From positions 13,505,501 to 13,569,500 of the forward strand of contig NC_091107.1 of NCBI RefSeq assembly GCF_024713975.1: DNA of 64,000 nt, in the 5' to 3' direction. The position numbers were made by a program, and so were the translations under genes. The notes below the pieces were generated by a model. That model was not told where the DNA came from, did not search any database, and saw only the letters and a program-made list of their open reading frames with translations. The stretch's first letter is position 1. The number at the start of each line of letters is the position of its first letter. Source of the stretch: Paralichthys olivaceus. Taxonomy: Eukaryota > Chordata > Actinopteri > Pleuronectiformes > Paralichthyidae. Of this stretch, positions 37,501 through 51,300 are shown piece after piece.

Positions 37501-40500
37501 CAGCAATGGGAGACTAGACTGACAGTAAATATGAAACACTTTGGCCGGTGTCCTTCTGTCACTGCCACCGCTGTGGATGAAGATATGCAGCCGAAGCTTA
37601 ACCACAAAAACAGGATTCTTGAAAGACCTGATAAAAAGCAGGATAGTAGTGCACATGGAAATGCAGCCAAATCTTTTTTCCTACGAATTCCCCATAGGAA
37701 AGGTCAGTTATTTTCCCACAATTCTCAAAGTCTCCTCTTGTAAATGGTTTAATTAAAATGGCAACACATTCTGTGACTCAACTTCCTTTTATATATGGCA
37801 TTAAACCAGATTCACAGTGACACTGCTACTCGACCAAACGGTTCTTAACTTCATCTTCTCAAACATCTTATGAGCACAATTCTCACTGAGACGATGCTTT
37901 TTCTTCTTTGATTAAAGATAAATTGAGGCTGCAGCCCTACAGACAGAGAAGAAAAGGTTTTCTCAGCAGGATGCACAGTTAATTTAACTTGTTCCAAACA
38001 CAACACATATCAAAACATTAGAAGGTTTTGAGAGATCATCTTCATATGTCAACATAAAACCCACCCACATTGAGCCTGGATCTGCTAGAGGTTTCCCCCT
38101 ATTAATGAGGGTTTTTCCTCCACAGTCGCCAAAGTGCTGCTCTTTGTGGGAACTGTTGGGTTTCTCTATATTAATATGATTTTAAGGTATTTCCGCCTTC
38201 TATGTAAATTGCCTTCAGATAATGTATATTATGATTTTGCGCTATACAAATAAAATTGAACTGAAATTGAATTATATGCAGTTCACTGCATTTTAAGGGG
38301 TTGTATGGTATCTATTTGACAGCTGAAATTAATTGTTTTCAATCAAGATTTGATGTACTATGGCATAAGATAAGTTGTTATAAATCAATGTTAAATTAGC
38401 GCACCCACAACAGTAAAATACAAGTCCTGCTCAGGCTTGTCATTTACCGACAATGCACTACTTATTATAACTCCTCAGTTCCTCAGAAAACGTCCCTACT
38501 TCCAGAGAAAGGATGCTGCTGCTCCGCCTCATTAATTTGCCTTTGTTTGGCTTTGTTTTGAGGAAAGAGTTCATGAGCCTTGGGTTAAAAATGGGTCAAT
38601 ATATACAAAACACACATTTAGCTGTAAAGATAGTAAAAGATACACAACTGCTGGGAAAATATATTTTGAGATTGAGCAATTTTAAATTTTTTACTTAAGT
38701 CTTGTGTGTTTAGTTTCTGTTTCAGAAATCTTTGGAAATCTCTTGTAAACAGGCATGGACTTTGAAGCTTGTCAGGAATTTTCTCACGATTCCCCATGTG
38801 TTTGAAAGATAAGGGTGTATAGCCATGAGTCCTGTTGATACCAGTGAACAGGAAACCTCACAGCAATAAAGTTGAAAAAATAGCAGTAAAACAAGCGAAA
38901 TCTTATTACCTGATCTTGGCTTTAGTCCAAACACTGTTAAAGTGGTGCTGAAGTCTGCGTTACGCAAGCCCTCCTGGAGACAACACATTCATTATAATCA
39001 GTCAAGGGCACTATTTCATTTTACTGAGGGTTTTTTTGTGATTGTAAAACACTTACACACACACTTACCTCACAGTCCTCGTTCCCGCAGCTTTTCCGAG
39101 AACTCTGACACTTGTACTGTCAGGAATAGGTAAAATAAATTATTTCCATGATTTGAAAAAAGTTCTATTTTTTAATTTCTATTCATGGTTTCATATATTT
39201 TATAAACTGATGATACATGATATGGGGGAGATGATAATGACTAATAATATGTTGGCAGTGGAATCCCGCATTGCGTGTATGTATGGCTGAATTAAATAAG
39301 TGTCTTAGTTCTGGGCCTTTTCTTATCTGTTCTCTCCCACCAGCGATTGTATCGAGCTATGCATGTTTTAACACCACTGATATAAATGTTTTTTCCCTGT
39401 GCCTACTTGTGCTTCAGTAAAATTGTTTCTTGGTGTTTGAACTGATTTGGTGGAGGTATGTGGAAGATCCAGGAATCTTTGTTTCCCCTTTAATAACATT
39501 TTCCCTATTTTTGAAGGAAGTAATTCATGGATCTGTATAAGAAAAAAAATCTGGCACATTTAGGAAACTAGGAAAAGGTATAAAGTAACGAAGTACAAAT
39601 ACTTGTACTTAAGTTGATTTTTCAGGTGTCTATTTTCCTGACAACTTTTTACTTTTACTCCCTACATTTGAACACATATATCTGTACTTTCTACTCCTTA
39701 CATTCTCAAAACTGGATCCTTCCTCAGGTTCACCTACGGAAACCTTGTTAGGATTTTTACTTCCTCTAGAATGATCCAGGTGCTCATGCAGGACCTCGGT
39801 TCAGTTCAGTCTTTATTATTCTGTCTGAAATTTGGCAACAAAACTAGACTGTGCCCAGTGATTTTTTTCTCTGTACTATCTCTGTGCAGGTTGTTAACAA
39901 AAGAGGAAAACTATCCTATTTTGTTTGCCTACAACTTTTTTCATTTTGCATCACAAGTGTATCATTGAAGTTAAAAATTCATTTTTACTTTTAAGTATAT
40001 TTCAGAGCCTGTACTTTCTTACTTTTACTTGAGTAAAGGAGTTGAATCAGTACTTCTACCTTTACCAGTCCTTTTTTCTGTACGTTTGCCACCTCTGGGA
40101 AAACTATATCTATAATTTGGTGCAGCTTGACTGAACTTAAAGGTTCAGTGTATAGAATTTAGTGAAATCTATTGGTGAAGTTTCATGTTGCAGCTGAATA
40201 CCCCTGACCTTACCCTCCCCTTCCAAACATGAAGGATCCCTTTCACCTGAATCTTACACACTGGAACTTTAAGGTGACTGTTGGCAGTCGCAGTGGCATG
40301 AGCTCTACTTAATGTTATTCTAATTGGCCACTGTTTTGAGATGTCTGCCTTGGATACTAATCATCCCAGAGTCAGAGTTTAGCCTCACACCACTGATCAG
40401 GTTTGTCTGTTTCCATTTTACCAATCACAAATTAGGTGCTCATACCTTGAGATAATCTTTTCTCAGGTACTTGTTCCTCCTGCGATCTTCATTCTGATTG

Positions 40501-42264
40501 AGGATGGGTGGGACTTCGGGCCACTTAGGCTCAGAGTCTGACTCATCCGTTTTCAAGCTGCCGTCAAAGGAGCAGGAAGACGAGGGCTGCAAAAGCAGAC
40601 AGTTAAAAATAAGAATCATTCTCCAGAGAGAAAAACATCACAGGAGGAAAAAGAGTTTTTACCTGTCCACTCAGCACTGACGCTCCACTGCTTCCTTCAT
40701 CCAGAGAAGCACTAGAAGAAAGACACAACACCTATTCTTCATCTGGGTGTCAGGAGAATATACTTCATATGTCTGTACTGTGCAAACACTTTAAGCATTT
40801 GTGGAAAGAATATTGTCAGATTAGGATTGTAATGAAAATTTGCACGAGTTTAGCTTGAGCTCTTTCCTATGTCTGATCTTGTGTGATGTGTTACAATAAC
40901 TCCTTCTATAGAAACAGTTGTGCTTGCATAAGAGGAAGTGTCTGGCGTAAGTAACTAGACTACAGCTGGCCTCAGTTCTCATGCTATTACTCAGAAACGG
41001 TTGTCTCCTATGTTTCCTGTTTACCCAACTCTATAAAAACCTTCTCCTTTCACAATTCCAGGTGTTCCACTCTGAGTATGAAACCCTCTGCAGAGCTCTA
41101 TTGAAGACCCAAAGATAACTCCGGTCTGAGAAACTCTTTATTTCACATCTCCAGATAAATTTCCACCACAGGATGCTTTGCAAAGTAATGCTCTGAATAC
41201 ATTTTATTTATTGTCTTTCAACTTCATACAGTGTGAGAAAACATAAATTCAATAATCACATCTGGTGCAACCACTTAATTTAGAGTAGCATATTCTACAA
41301 TTTTACTTTGTGTATGGTACACTGAGCTGTCATTTGAGCCTAGAGCCACACACCATCATGATCTAATGGAATCATCACCTGATGCCAACATGCATTCCAC
41401 TATAAATGCGTCTGTTGAGTGGGACTGAACATGTTGTGCTGCACTAGGTGTGATTTACTACTTACCTTCGAGTTGTCTGAGGCGGAGCCCTTGGTTTGCT
41501 GCTGGAACTTCCAGAGTGACTTAGAAACCTGCAGAAAAACAGAGATTCAGTTCCAGGTACAAAACTCTTTTAACACAGTAACTTATAATAACAATGACTC
41601 GGTGCATTTCCGTCTGGATTCTTACAAAGACGTGTTTATGAATATCGCCGGCCTGACAAGGTGTCTGTCGACATGCTAGGCATCATTTTAGCAACAGCAG
41701 TGAGTCACACAGCACTTCTCAAATTCCACACACATTCCAAACATGGTGACACAGAACACTAAGTCATAAATGACCAGAAAACCCAAATGATGCATGCATG
41801 AGATTTTTTTTTTTTAAAGCTTTACGTAATACTGTGGTTGATGAAGAAGACAAATAAACACACCAGAGAATAATGTGAGCAATAGCATGTTTCAGCCATG
41901 TGACACACAAACTGTCTGTAAATGACAATAGAGAAAATCTCCGCCTCTACCTGTGTGCCCGGCCAGTTACTCTCCGTCGGTGAATAAGACTCTCTGCTCT
42001 GCAAATTAAGGATCGCCGTCTAGAAGCCGTACATCAAATGTGCGGTAGCCGAGTCAGGGGAGAGAGCAGGGAACAAATGATGATCAGGGGAGGACAGGAG
42101 TGAACAGAGAGAGAGAGAAAGAGAGAGTGAAGTAAAGCTGATAAGAATTTGATTTGCATGTGGGGGAAAGAAGTCACATAGGGGCTGATGGGGCAATATT
42201 TGGGGACACAGAGAAAAAACATCTATCTGGATATTGAGAAACGAGAGAATGAACCCACAGACAT

Positions 42265-42357
<93 letters not shown>

Positions 42358-45300
42358 TGTTACACGATGAGGAGGAAGGAGAGAGCATTGGAAGAAACGT
42401 GGATTTAAGCAGTGCAGTGAATGAAGTGCTAAACTAATGTGCAGTGTTTCAGTATCAGGTGATGGAAGAGGGAGTGAGAGCCACGCACCTATTCTGCTGC
42501 TCCTGCTGCAAAAGCTGAACAGCGATCTTCCTCAAATCCAGCACCTCCTTCAGCTCATCGTCCTCTTCCTCAACGAGCTGCTCCTTGTCAGAACTGCAAT
42601 GAAGTCAAAGGTGTTGCCATCACAGACAGTACACAACCTGCCAGCAAAATACAGCAATCTGGCCCAAATTCAATGAAGTTCTGCATCAACACCATATCAC
42701 AAAACAAAAAAATTCAATACACCTCAAGGTAAAGAGTTAAATCCTAATTTATTTATGTGGCATATTTGGCAGTTTAATCTCTAATGATGTCTGATAATCT
42801 GTACAAGGACACATTGTAGAAGGTATGTCCCCAGTAAAAACCGCTCAATTCATAGCACAATGATTCTTTTATTTCTGTTTATTTTTGTTATTTCTGCTGA
42901 CTGGCATATTTGCATTTCACAGTCATGGCTTGTTATTACAACTAAAGCTCAAAGAAGCTATTCATTCATTTGACTGATAATAAACTCACCCTGACTCCTC
43001 TTTCCAGCTGTCTTTATCTTTGCCTTGTTGTGACAAGTGAAGAACTTTCTCCAGTTCCTACAACACACACAGTCACACATATTTAACATTTGTCATAATC
43101 CTTTTCCCAGATGCTGACCTAATATATATTCCACGTGTGTGTGTGCATGATAGATAGCTTCCTACCTTTATACACGACATATGACTCTGCTGCCCATCAC
43201 ACTCTGAGAGAGCAGGCTCCTCATCAGGGTTGGGATCTATAAAGTCATAGAGATCCTGATCTGATAGAGGGAGGAAGCATCCGCGTTGATCAAATAAACT
43301 GTCACATTTCAGGCACTTCATTCAACAACCCCGAGTCTCTGCTATCGCTTTCAAAGGCAATGTGTGATACTTATTTTGGGTAACCTTTGCAAGAGTCCAT
43401 TTTGGAGAGGAGCGAGAGGGCGTCAGCACGGGCTGTCTCTGAAACCTGGGAGTGCAGGCTGACGGTGTCGTCGTCTGAAGGCTGCGGGAGATGAAAAAAA
43501 TGAGGATTGAACTCCACCATCTGATATTAAGATATACATATTTGCACACGATTGTTATTTTAAACCAATCTATGCTATATTTACGATTGTGCAGAAACAG
43601 CAACATTTAAATCTAAATCCACTACTACATGAGCTGTCATTATCAGTTTCCATTTCCTGCCAAAATTATAGACCACTTCATACATCTGAACTTGACTTCG
43701 AGGATTTAGAGACTTTTCACTAGATTAAGTCTCTACAGGTATTGCTCAGCAGCAGGAGGGAGACTAACTGTGTCTGGCACAGAGGTTGATTCCCCCACAT
43801 ACACACGGCTCATCAATCTAAACTCCGTTATTCCTCATCTGTCCAGCAGTCGACCTCAAGGAGCTTCCTTTTTGCCACTTTGTGCACCGCGTGGTTCCGA
43901 TAGCATATTCAGTCTCATTCATCCTTTTTATGAACAGGTTTTTCTTCTCTGGTGTTGACTGTGAGGCTGAATGTCAGTCAAATAAAGACACCCCTGTCTT
44001 CTATCCCTTCATCTAAAAAGTCTGTGAAAAAGTCTGTGTTTGTGTCCCATTGCTAGAATTCCACAGGGTATAGTTTGAAATGTATGTACCTCAAACTGGT
44101 CATGCATTGCATTGACAAGTGAATGTTGTGTGCTTAAACACTGACCTCTGTTGTAGACAGCCTCTTATCACCGTTGTCGCTCCCAATTCCAGAGTCAGGC
44201 CCGTGGTTCTTACTGGGGTAAATATCTTCTATGCTGGAAATATACAAAACAAACAGCTCACTTAGTCTCCTGTGCATCGCAGTGCTTGAGAAAAATCTTA
44301 TTTGCATGTGCATTTGATAAGATGTCGTTTGATTGCATAATATAATGAAAACACATAACTAGACTACTGCAGATATGATACACGAACAAATGCATGCAGA
44401 CTTAATATACAACAACACAACTGAAGGAGCAGAAGTGATAAAAAGATTGATCTAGTTATCATTTAGCTCAGAAGAGCCCATATCTCTGCCAAGGCCCAAC
44501 AGTCCCCTCATGAAACCACATCTAAATTCACTAGATAATGATTTTTATGTGGATATGCACACTCATAAATTTTCTCCCTTAACATGCCTGCTTTTTTTCA
44601 TACATGAATTATTCGCTAAGAAATGAGAGAAGACGTAGAAATAAGTCTGATCTTGCAATGTTAAAGAAAAAAACCATCCTGGTAATCTGTACAGTTACTT
44701 TTTTGTGAAATCTTGCTAACAGAAGAACAGGTGTCCGTACCTATCTGTGAGTGGCTGTGGAAGGCAACGTTTACCGAGGGAGGGGAGGTCCAGGGTGTCT
44801 GGTTTCTTATCCATCCTACACGCCTGGATGTTCAGGTACTTGAATATATGCACTTTGCCCTTGAGACAAATCTGAAACACAAACATACAGAAAAAGTGAG
44901 TTACTGTGAGAAATACATGAATTCCTCCACTAGATGGTGAAATTGTACCAGGCTTATTAGGAATGTGAGGGACACAAAATTCTGTCAACTTAACCACACT
45001 ACAGGAAACCCAGAAAACCCCGTTTGTGAGTGTTGAGGAATTTTAGTATATCCTCACACATTACTGTACATGCCCCTATATACCGTATTATGTATATATA
45101 ATGCATATTACATTATATCAGTACACCATTAAGAGAAGAGTGCCTGACTAATTCCACTCTCTCTAAGCAGTACACAAGGTCAGGTTATAGATAAAGGACC
45201 AACCAACAGAATAAGTGTCTACGCTTAGGGACTTTCATATCTAACTCAGATGCCCCAGACAGAGAGGCACAAACTTCAACTCTTTTGCGTATTACACCAG

Positions 45301-48300
45301 CATCCAATAGGATGCAAACACCTACATGTAACATAGAGAGTGACAGCAATTCTAGCCATTCATTGATGTGCTGTTAGAATGGGGAGACAGTAGAGGGAGA
45401 TATATGGGGATGCTTTGGGAGACATCTTTAGACTTGGGGGTGACAGTTGCTCATGTTACTCTGTTAGCATTTGTATATTGTTCCACCTTATGGTCTCCTT
45501 AATGCATCAAGTTTACATTCAAATCTTCTGAGTTCTCCTTTCACCAGCTTACAGAAAACTTCTATAACAGTGAGCACAACATGTATACTTCAAATCCAAG
45601 TGACTGCACGTACTTGTGCGGGTGGAGACTGCATAGGATTGTTGTCGAGGATGATGTGCTGCAGCTGCCTGAGTTTCCTGTAGGCCAGAGGAATCTCTGT
45701 GATCTTATTGCAGGAGAAATCAAGTCGGATGAGGGGCAGGTCAGCCAGCTCTGCAAGAATGAATAAGGCGATAGTTTTATCAAGAGGCTTTGGATGGATG
45801 TGATGCCCTGCTAACAACAAGGTAACTAGCCTCTTCTTACCTGGTAAATGCCCGAATCTCGTTTCCAAAAATGTTATTAATGCAGATTTTTCAGTCTCAG
45901 AGCTCCATCTTCCACTTAAAAGGTCCAATCATGTCAAACAAAGTTTTTGAATTCACTCAAATTCGAATACATGCAAAATAAATGGGAAGAAGTATCTGCG
46001 ACTGCCTCTGTGGCCCTGTTCAGACCAGGTATTAACATCTGTTGTGAGAGATCCGGTCCCAAGTGGTCAACATCAAGTTTGTCTCTTCACACCAGGAATT
46101 AGAATGAATCCTGAATGTGACACATTTGTGATAGGGTCTCACTTCCCCGCTCAACATGCAAATAAACACAACTGTCATTTGTGTTTCCTATGGTCAAATT
46201 ATGTTGTTTTTACCCAGTTTGAGTTTACAGATGTGTCCGGTGACAATGTTTGTGTGTCTTGTCGTAATGTTGAGTCTTTGTGTCAGCTCTGCAATGAAGA
46301 AAGACTTTTACCAATTTAAGAAAAGTATCAGCCATTATATTATGATCAGTGTTGGCGGTGGCTGGGAACAAATCAAAGTATTAACACAGAAAAGTGCAAA
46401 GAAATGTTTAAACTGTAGCGGGTCATAGACGTCAGCTGATGAGGCTATGCTTCATACGTGGCCTAGGAAACATTTATGTTCATGCAGCGAAAAGACAGAG
46501 TGGTCAGATCTCAGGACACATTTAAAACCTGTACTTAGCACTGAGCATTTGTGATGAGATCAGTCAGGATGGATGTTAATATCGGGTGTGAACAGGGATT
46601 ATGTCTTTTTTATACAGAGGTCAAGCTTGGTAAATTCACTTGAGCAATAACGGTTCACACAGCCATGGACCCCCAGCTTTTTCACTTTATAGATTATAAA
46701 CACAATGAGAGGCTGCATGATTTATTGTGTTACTGGCATAATTATGAAAGGGTGGCTTTAAATTGTTGTACTTTTCTTGAATTACATCATGACATGCTGT
46801 AATAACAAGAAAACTGTAGAGAATGTGATTCTTGGCAGCGAGGAATTACAATCCCTCAAAAAGAAATGAGATGATGTAGCTTCTTCAAAGAACATCACAC
46901 ATGAAAGACTGACCCTCAGGCAGCATGTGAAGACAGTTCTTCCTGATGTTGAGTTCCCGTAAGGCGTGAAGCCTTCCCACCTGAGCTGGCAGAACCTGGA
47001 TCTCATTGCAGCTCACGTCCTGCAAGATGAGACAAAGAGTAGGAAAAAGGGTTGTCCTGGCTGCACAACACACACACGCACACAGAAGTCTTTACACACT
47101 CACTCACCAATTCCATCAACTCTTTGGCCTTGCCGATCTCCTCGGGGATGGAAACCAGCTTGTTGTTGCTCACAAGCAGAACTTTGAGAGGGAGGCTGAA
47201 CAGGTATTTTGGCAAAACGGACAGGAGATTTCGACTGCAAACCAAGACAAAACATCCACTTACTTTTAAAACTGCACTCAGAAGCATGACAGCAAGAATC
47301 TGGTGTCTAGGAGTTGAGTTTCAGCAAAAGGGGAAATGCTTCTCTTACATTAAATCATTTTCAACCTATTGCTGCACTGAAAGGGGAACAAGCAGGTCTT
47401 CAGAGATACAAAACTAAGTTCCCAACAGTGTTAGCAATGACTCACCTGATGTCAAGATAAGTCAGCATCTGCAGATTGATGATAGCCTCTGGGACGCACT
47501 TGATGCAGTTGTGGTAGAGAATGAGTGACTCGAGGGGGGCAAACAGACACACTTCTGGAGGGATTTCTGTCAGACGATTCTTGGACAAATCTGCAAGGTG
47601 GAGAGACAGATGCGGATAAAGTGTTTGCACTTTGAACAAACAAAAAACATTAACCTTACAGGATCTGGACATTGTCCACTGTTTTTCCTTCAGGCATGAG
47701 TAGCCACGGGCTTGCCTGATCAATATGTTTCTGGGACAGAGCAGTGGGAGTGCCTCTTCATCGAACACTGGTCTAACATAACACCAGAATCTTGGGCCTT
47801 GACGTTTTTATTACTGGTGATGAGATCCCACTGTTGTCATTATCAATCTCACTGGAGTGGCACAGTAATGAATGTAGATTTCTATGAATGGATGGAAAGT
47901 GATTATGTCAATTCCTATTTCTTGAAAGGTAGGCTGTGAGAAATAGAAGAAATTTTTTTTTAAAGGAAATTTGCAGGGAAATATTTTCTATACCTTCTAT
48001 ATGTACAAATGTATTTAGCTATTTTATTTTTCTGAGCTCTACATTGTAACTCATTTTAATTTAATTACGTGAAGTATGCATTTTTACACCTTAATCACCA
48101 TCTTAGTTTAGCATGTTAACAAGTTAACATTTTCAATTTTTTTTCAAAAGAGTCAGTAAGGTCAATCAACCGGGGACCATGAACCATGAATATCCTTGAA
48201 TGTCAGTAATTAGCATTAGCATGTATTTTTAAAGGGATAGAAAAATACATTACAAAAATTTACAAAAAATATACAAAAAGTGTTTGCATCTAATTAAAAT

Positions 48301-51300
48301 TCCTGTGCTCTGCTTTACTGCTGAAGCCAATTTGCTGTTAAATCAATGCCCTGCAGGTAAAAGTGGGTACTTCTACTTGGCAAAAAGTTTACGAATGTAG
48401 TCCCTGTTCTAGAGAATGAAAATGAGCACAGCCTCAAATCTGCATGTGACTCCTATGATAAAATATTTACATACAGGCACTTGCCCGAGAACGTCACAGC
48501 GAAGAAGCACTCAAGCAGATACCAATGGTGAAGATTGATACTCAGCTGCTCTTATTTCTCCCCCATTCATTTAAATCTTAAAGTAATTTAAAATTTTATC
48601 CGAAATGTTTTCTACGACATCTGATATCTTGAAGTCTGGAGGCTTGCAGCCCCTCGTCCGCAGTCAGATGTTTTAATGCTGTGATGTTCCTACTTCCAGA
48701 TATAAATTAGATGGAGTCAGACACAACAAACAGAATATTGATGGTTTTTGCTATTTTTACAGCCAAACTAGAGGCAGACTACAAATTAAATATATTCACC
48801 TCCAGACACGTATTGATTCAGCTGCTTCTAATTGATGTGTGTCTGCGTGTGTGTGTGTATGCGTGTGTGTCTATCTCTGGGTGACACAGTAATTAGAGGC
48901 CGACCTGTGAGGAGCTGCTCAGCGTAGACAAACACAATGAGCTTTCAATTATTCTGTCCCACCTATCATGAGCCATCCCCGCTGGAAAAGGACACACTAC
49001 TGCAACCTCTAGCCCCTTAATGAATGCAATTACATCTCACTACCACCCTATATCAAATAACTACGCTGCAGCGTATAGGCTTTACTGAAAGTAAACACCC
49101 TCTGATCTGTTCAGAGCTGTAATGACTTGTTATATTTCTTATTCTTATTGTATTTCTTTTTTGTTATTAAGTGATATATGTTGGGACATTTATCCTAATA
49201 CATTAATCTGAAATATGAATATTTGGATATACCCATATTCAGGAGTAAAAAATCCAAATCGGTTGATATATATAATAATTGGAAAAATGTATTGAGGCTT
49301 GATATTTTACGGTTTAAACATTAACCTTATTATAAATTACTACAGATAAAAAGAAAACATAAATGGTCAAAAATGTAAAGATTTTTAAAATAATATTTAA
49401 AAAAAAACATGTACTATAAACTTAGTTTCAGCATTTTTATTCTGAAGAACGAACGTTTTCATATACGTAAACATCACCACCAATACCAAAAACGTGAAAG
49501 GCTCATATCACCAATGAAAAGAGCCAAACTGCATGTGTCTGTGCATTTGATATAATTTGTTTCTGACAAGCTTTAAATGACCAACAATAGACCAGACAGG
49601 CCTCAATCTGCAGCTGTGGTCAGAGCTCTGACAGCAGCCAGTAAGCAGAAGTGAGACGCAGACCATGACACAGTCAGCAGCACAAAGGAAGAGAGGTCGA
49701 GGGGTTAAGGGAAACTGAAATTACCACATGGGCACAGACCAAAGCTGGGGTCACAACGTGTACTTGTTTTCCATTAAGAGTAAATTCTGCCTCTCCCTGA
49801 GGCCCGGCCCTTGATGCTGTGGCCCAGCTGTACACAGATGACTCCCCCACCTCCCTCCCTACAGCCCTTACAACTGGGGATCATTCTGCAGCAGTTGAAT
49901 CATGTGGGTCGATTGGAGATGGGGGGGGCGGAGGAAGTCTGTGCGAGCCTATCTCCACCCATGTCTCCCTCCTCCAACCCATGCAGACCGTGCACCATCT
50001 GCAGCCCACAGTGGGTCTCTTATCCACCTGCTGGTAAGAGAGAGCTCCCGCAGGACACGGCTCGACGGGCAGACGAGCACTTTAGGTTCCACTCTGCTTC
50101 ACTGCACCCGCACGCCAGATCAGCAATCTATTCATTTTTGTGGGTAGTGCAGATCATGTCCGGCTATGTCTTCCCATTACAGAGCAAACTCTACACTTAC
50201 AACCTGAGTGATGGAGCAAATAACGGACTTCACTCCCTCTCTGCTGAGAGCTGCTGCAAAGGGATTAGGAAAGAGGAAATATATCTGTTGACAACTACAA
50301 TTAAAAATTCAAAGTGTTCATCAGCTTCATACAACCGGACATAAATATAATTTACAAAACATCCCAGTATCAAGAGTTAAAACTGCAGGGAAACAGACAC
50401 CAAACTACTTCAATCCCAAAGCTCTTTTCTGTTGCAATTTGCCAATGTTGTTATATTACAGCAAAGAGGAAATAGAACAAAAGCATGATTAATTGGGTTA
50501 ATTATCATGTTGTGCAGCAGATGAGGCCACAGTTTCTGGACACCAGGTTTTGGGTGTGGTCTGCAGCTCTGCAGGGTGTTAGGAGCATGGCAGGTACCCT
50601 CTGTGGGGATTAAAGATATAAGTGCTATCAATCTGCTCTTGATACCTGAATGTGATTCCTTTTTGAGGAGCCATTTTAATAAATATTCTACAATACTAAA
50701 TATTGTACAGTACCTGCAATACCTGTGAACCCTGCCTCTCACCTAATGTCAGCTGGGATTGGGTCCAGCTCCCTGTTCCCTCAAAGGATAAATTGTATAA
50801 TGGATGGATGGATTATATTAATACAAATCATTTTTATTATTTGGTGGTAATTTCAGTTAATCAATTAGTAATAGTATCTGTTCATCCATAACAAAAACAA
50901 CCCTAAAATGAATCCCAAATTACCATATAAAAGCAAATGTAATAAAAAAAATGACTTGTTTTTTTCAGTATCATATTCTGGTCTAAATCATTCACAAGCT
51001 ATTTTCAGTTCTCTGGCTTGAAAGGAAAAGGTTGCTTAGTTTTTCCATTCAGTTCTTAAAATACCACAAGTTTCTGACCTGACCGTCTCCAGATCTCTCT
51101 TCTTCAAAAGCTGAAGTTATGTGGGGGCTCAGCGTGCTTGTCAGACATTTCCTAAGAAAAGATCAGTACCATATTTCCAAACTCGTGAGATGCCACTGAA
51201 GGGAATAATCTCCAGTTAATGAGAAACTCTTTCATATCCTGGAAACAGACAGAGGATCATTGATTAAAATGTCTAATTACAAAGAAACTAAAAAAACCTT

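Larger units (their letters stand above)
39440..40330 (+). repeat. Dispersed repeat family B copy, split by two later insertions
   Basis: Host copy in three pieces: 39440-39569, 40098-40140 and 40269-40330. Joined conceptually, they follow the order of the copy at 13211-13390: CATGGATCTG, GGCACATT, ATATCTAT, GGTGCAGCTTGA, GGTGACTG, GAGCTCTAC. It lies in lrch2 intron 15. Confidence 0.65.

Noticed and set aside
41951-41996. Alternative acceptor two bases downstream for lrch2 exon 12 (frame ...SPTESNWPGTQ)
   Set aside because: Would break phase with exons 13 and 14; exon 14 is open only in the phase reported.
42020-42437. Open frames encoding poly-proline or poly-glycine
   Set aside because: Artefacts of the G homopolymer; no codon evidence, intronic.
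49811-50344. 177-codon + strand frame in lrch2 intron 1
   Set aside because: No domain, no matching splice structure; antisense to an intron.
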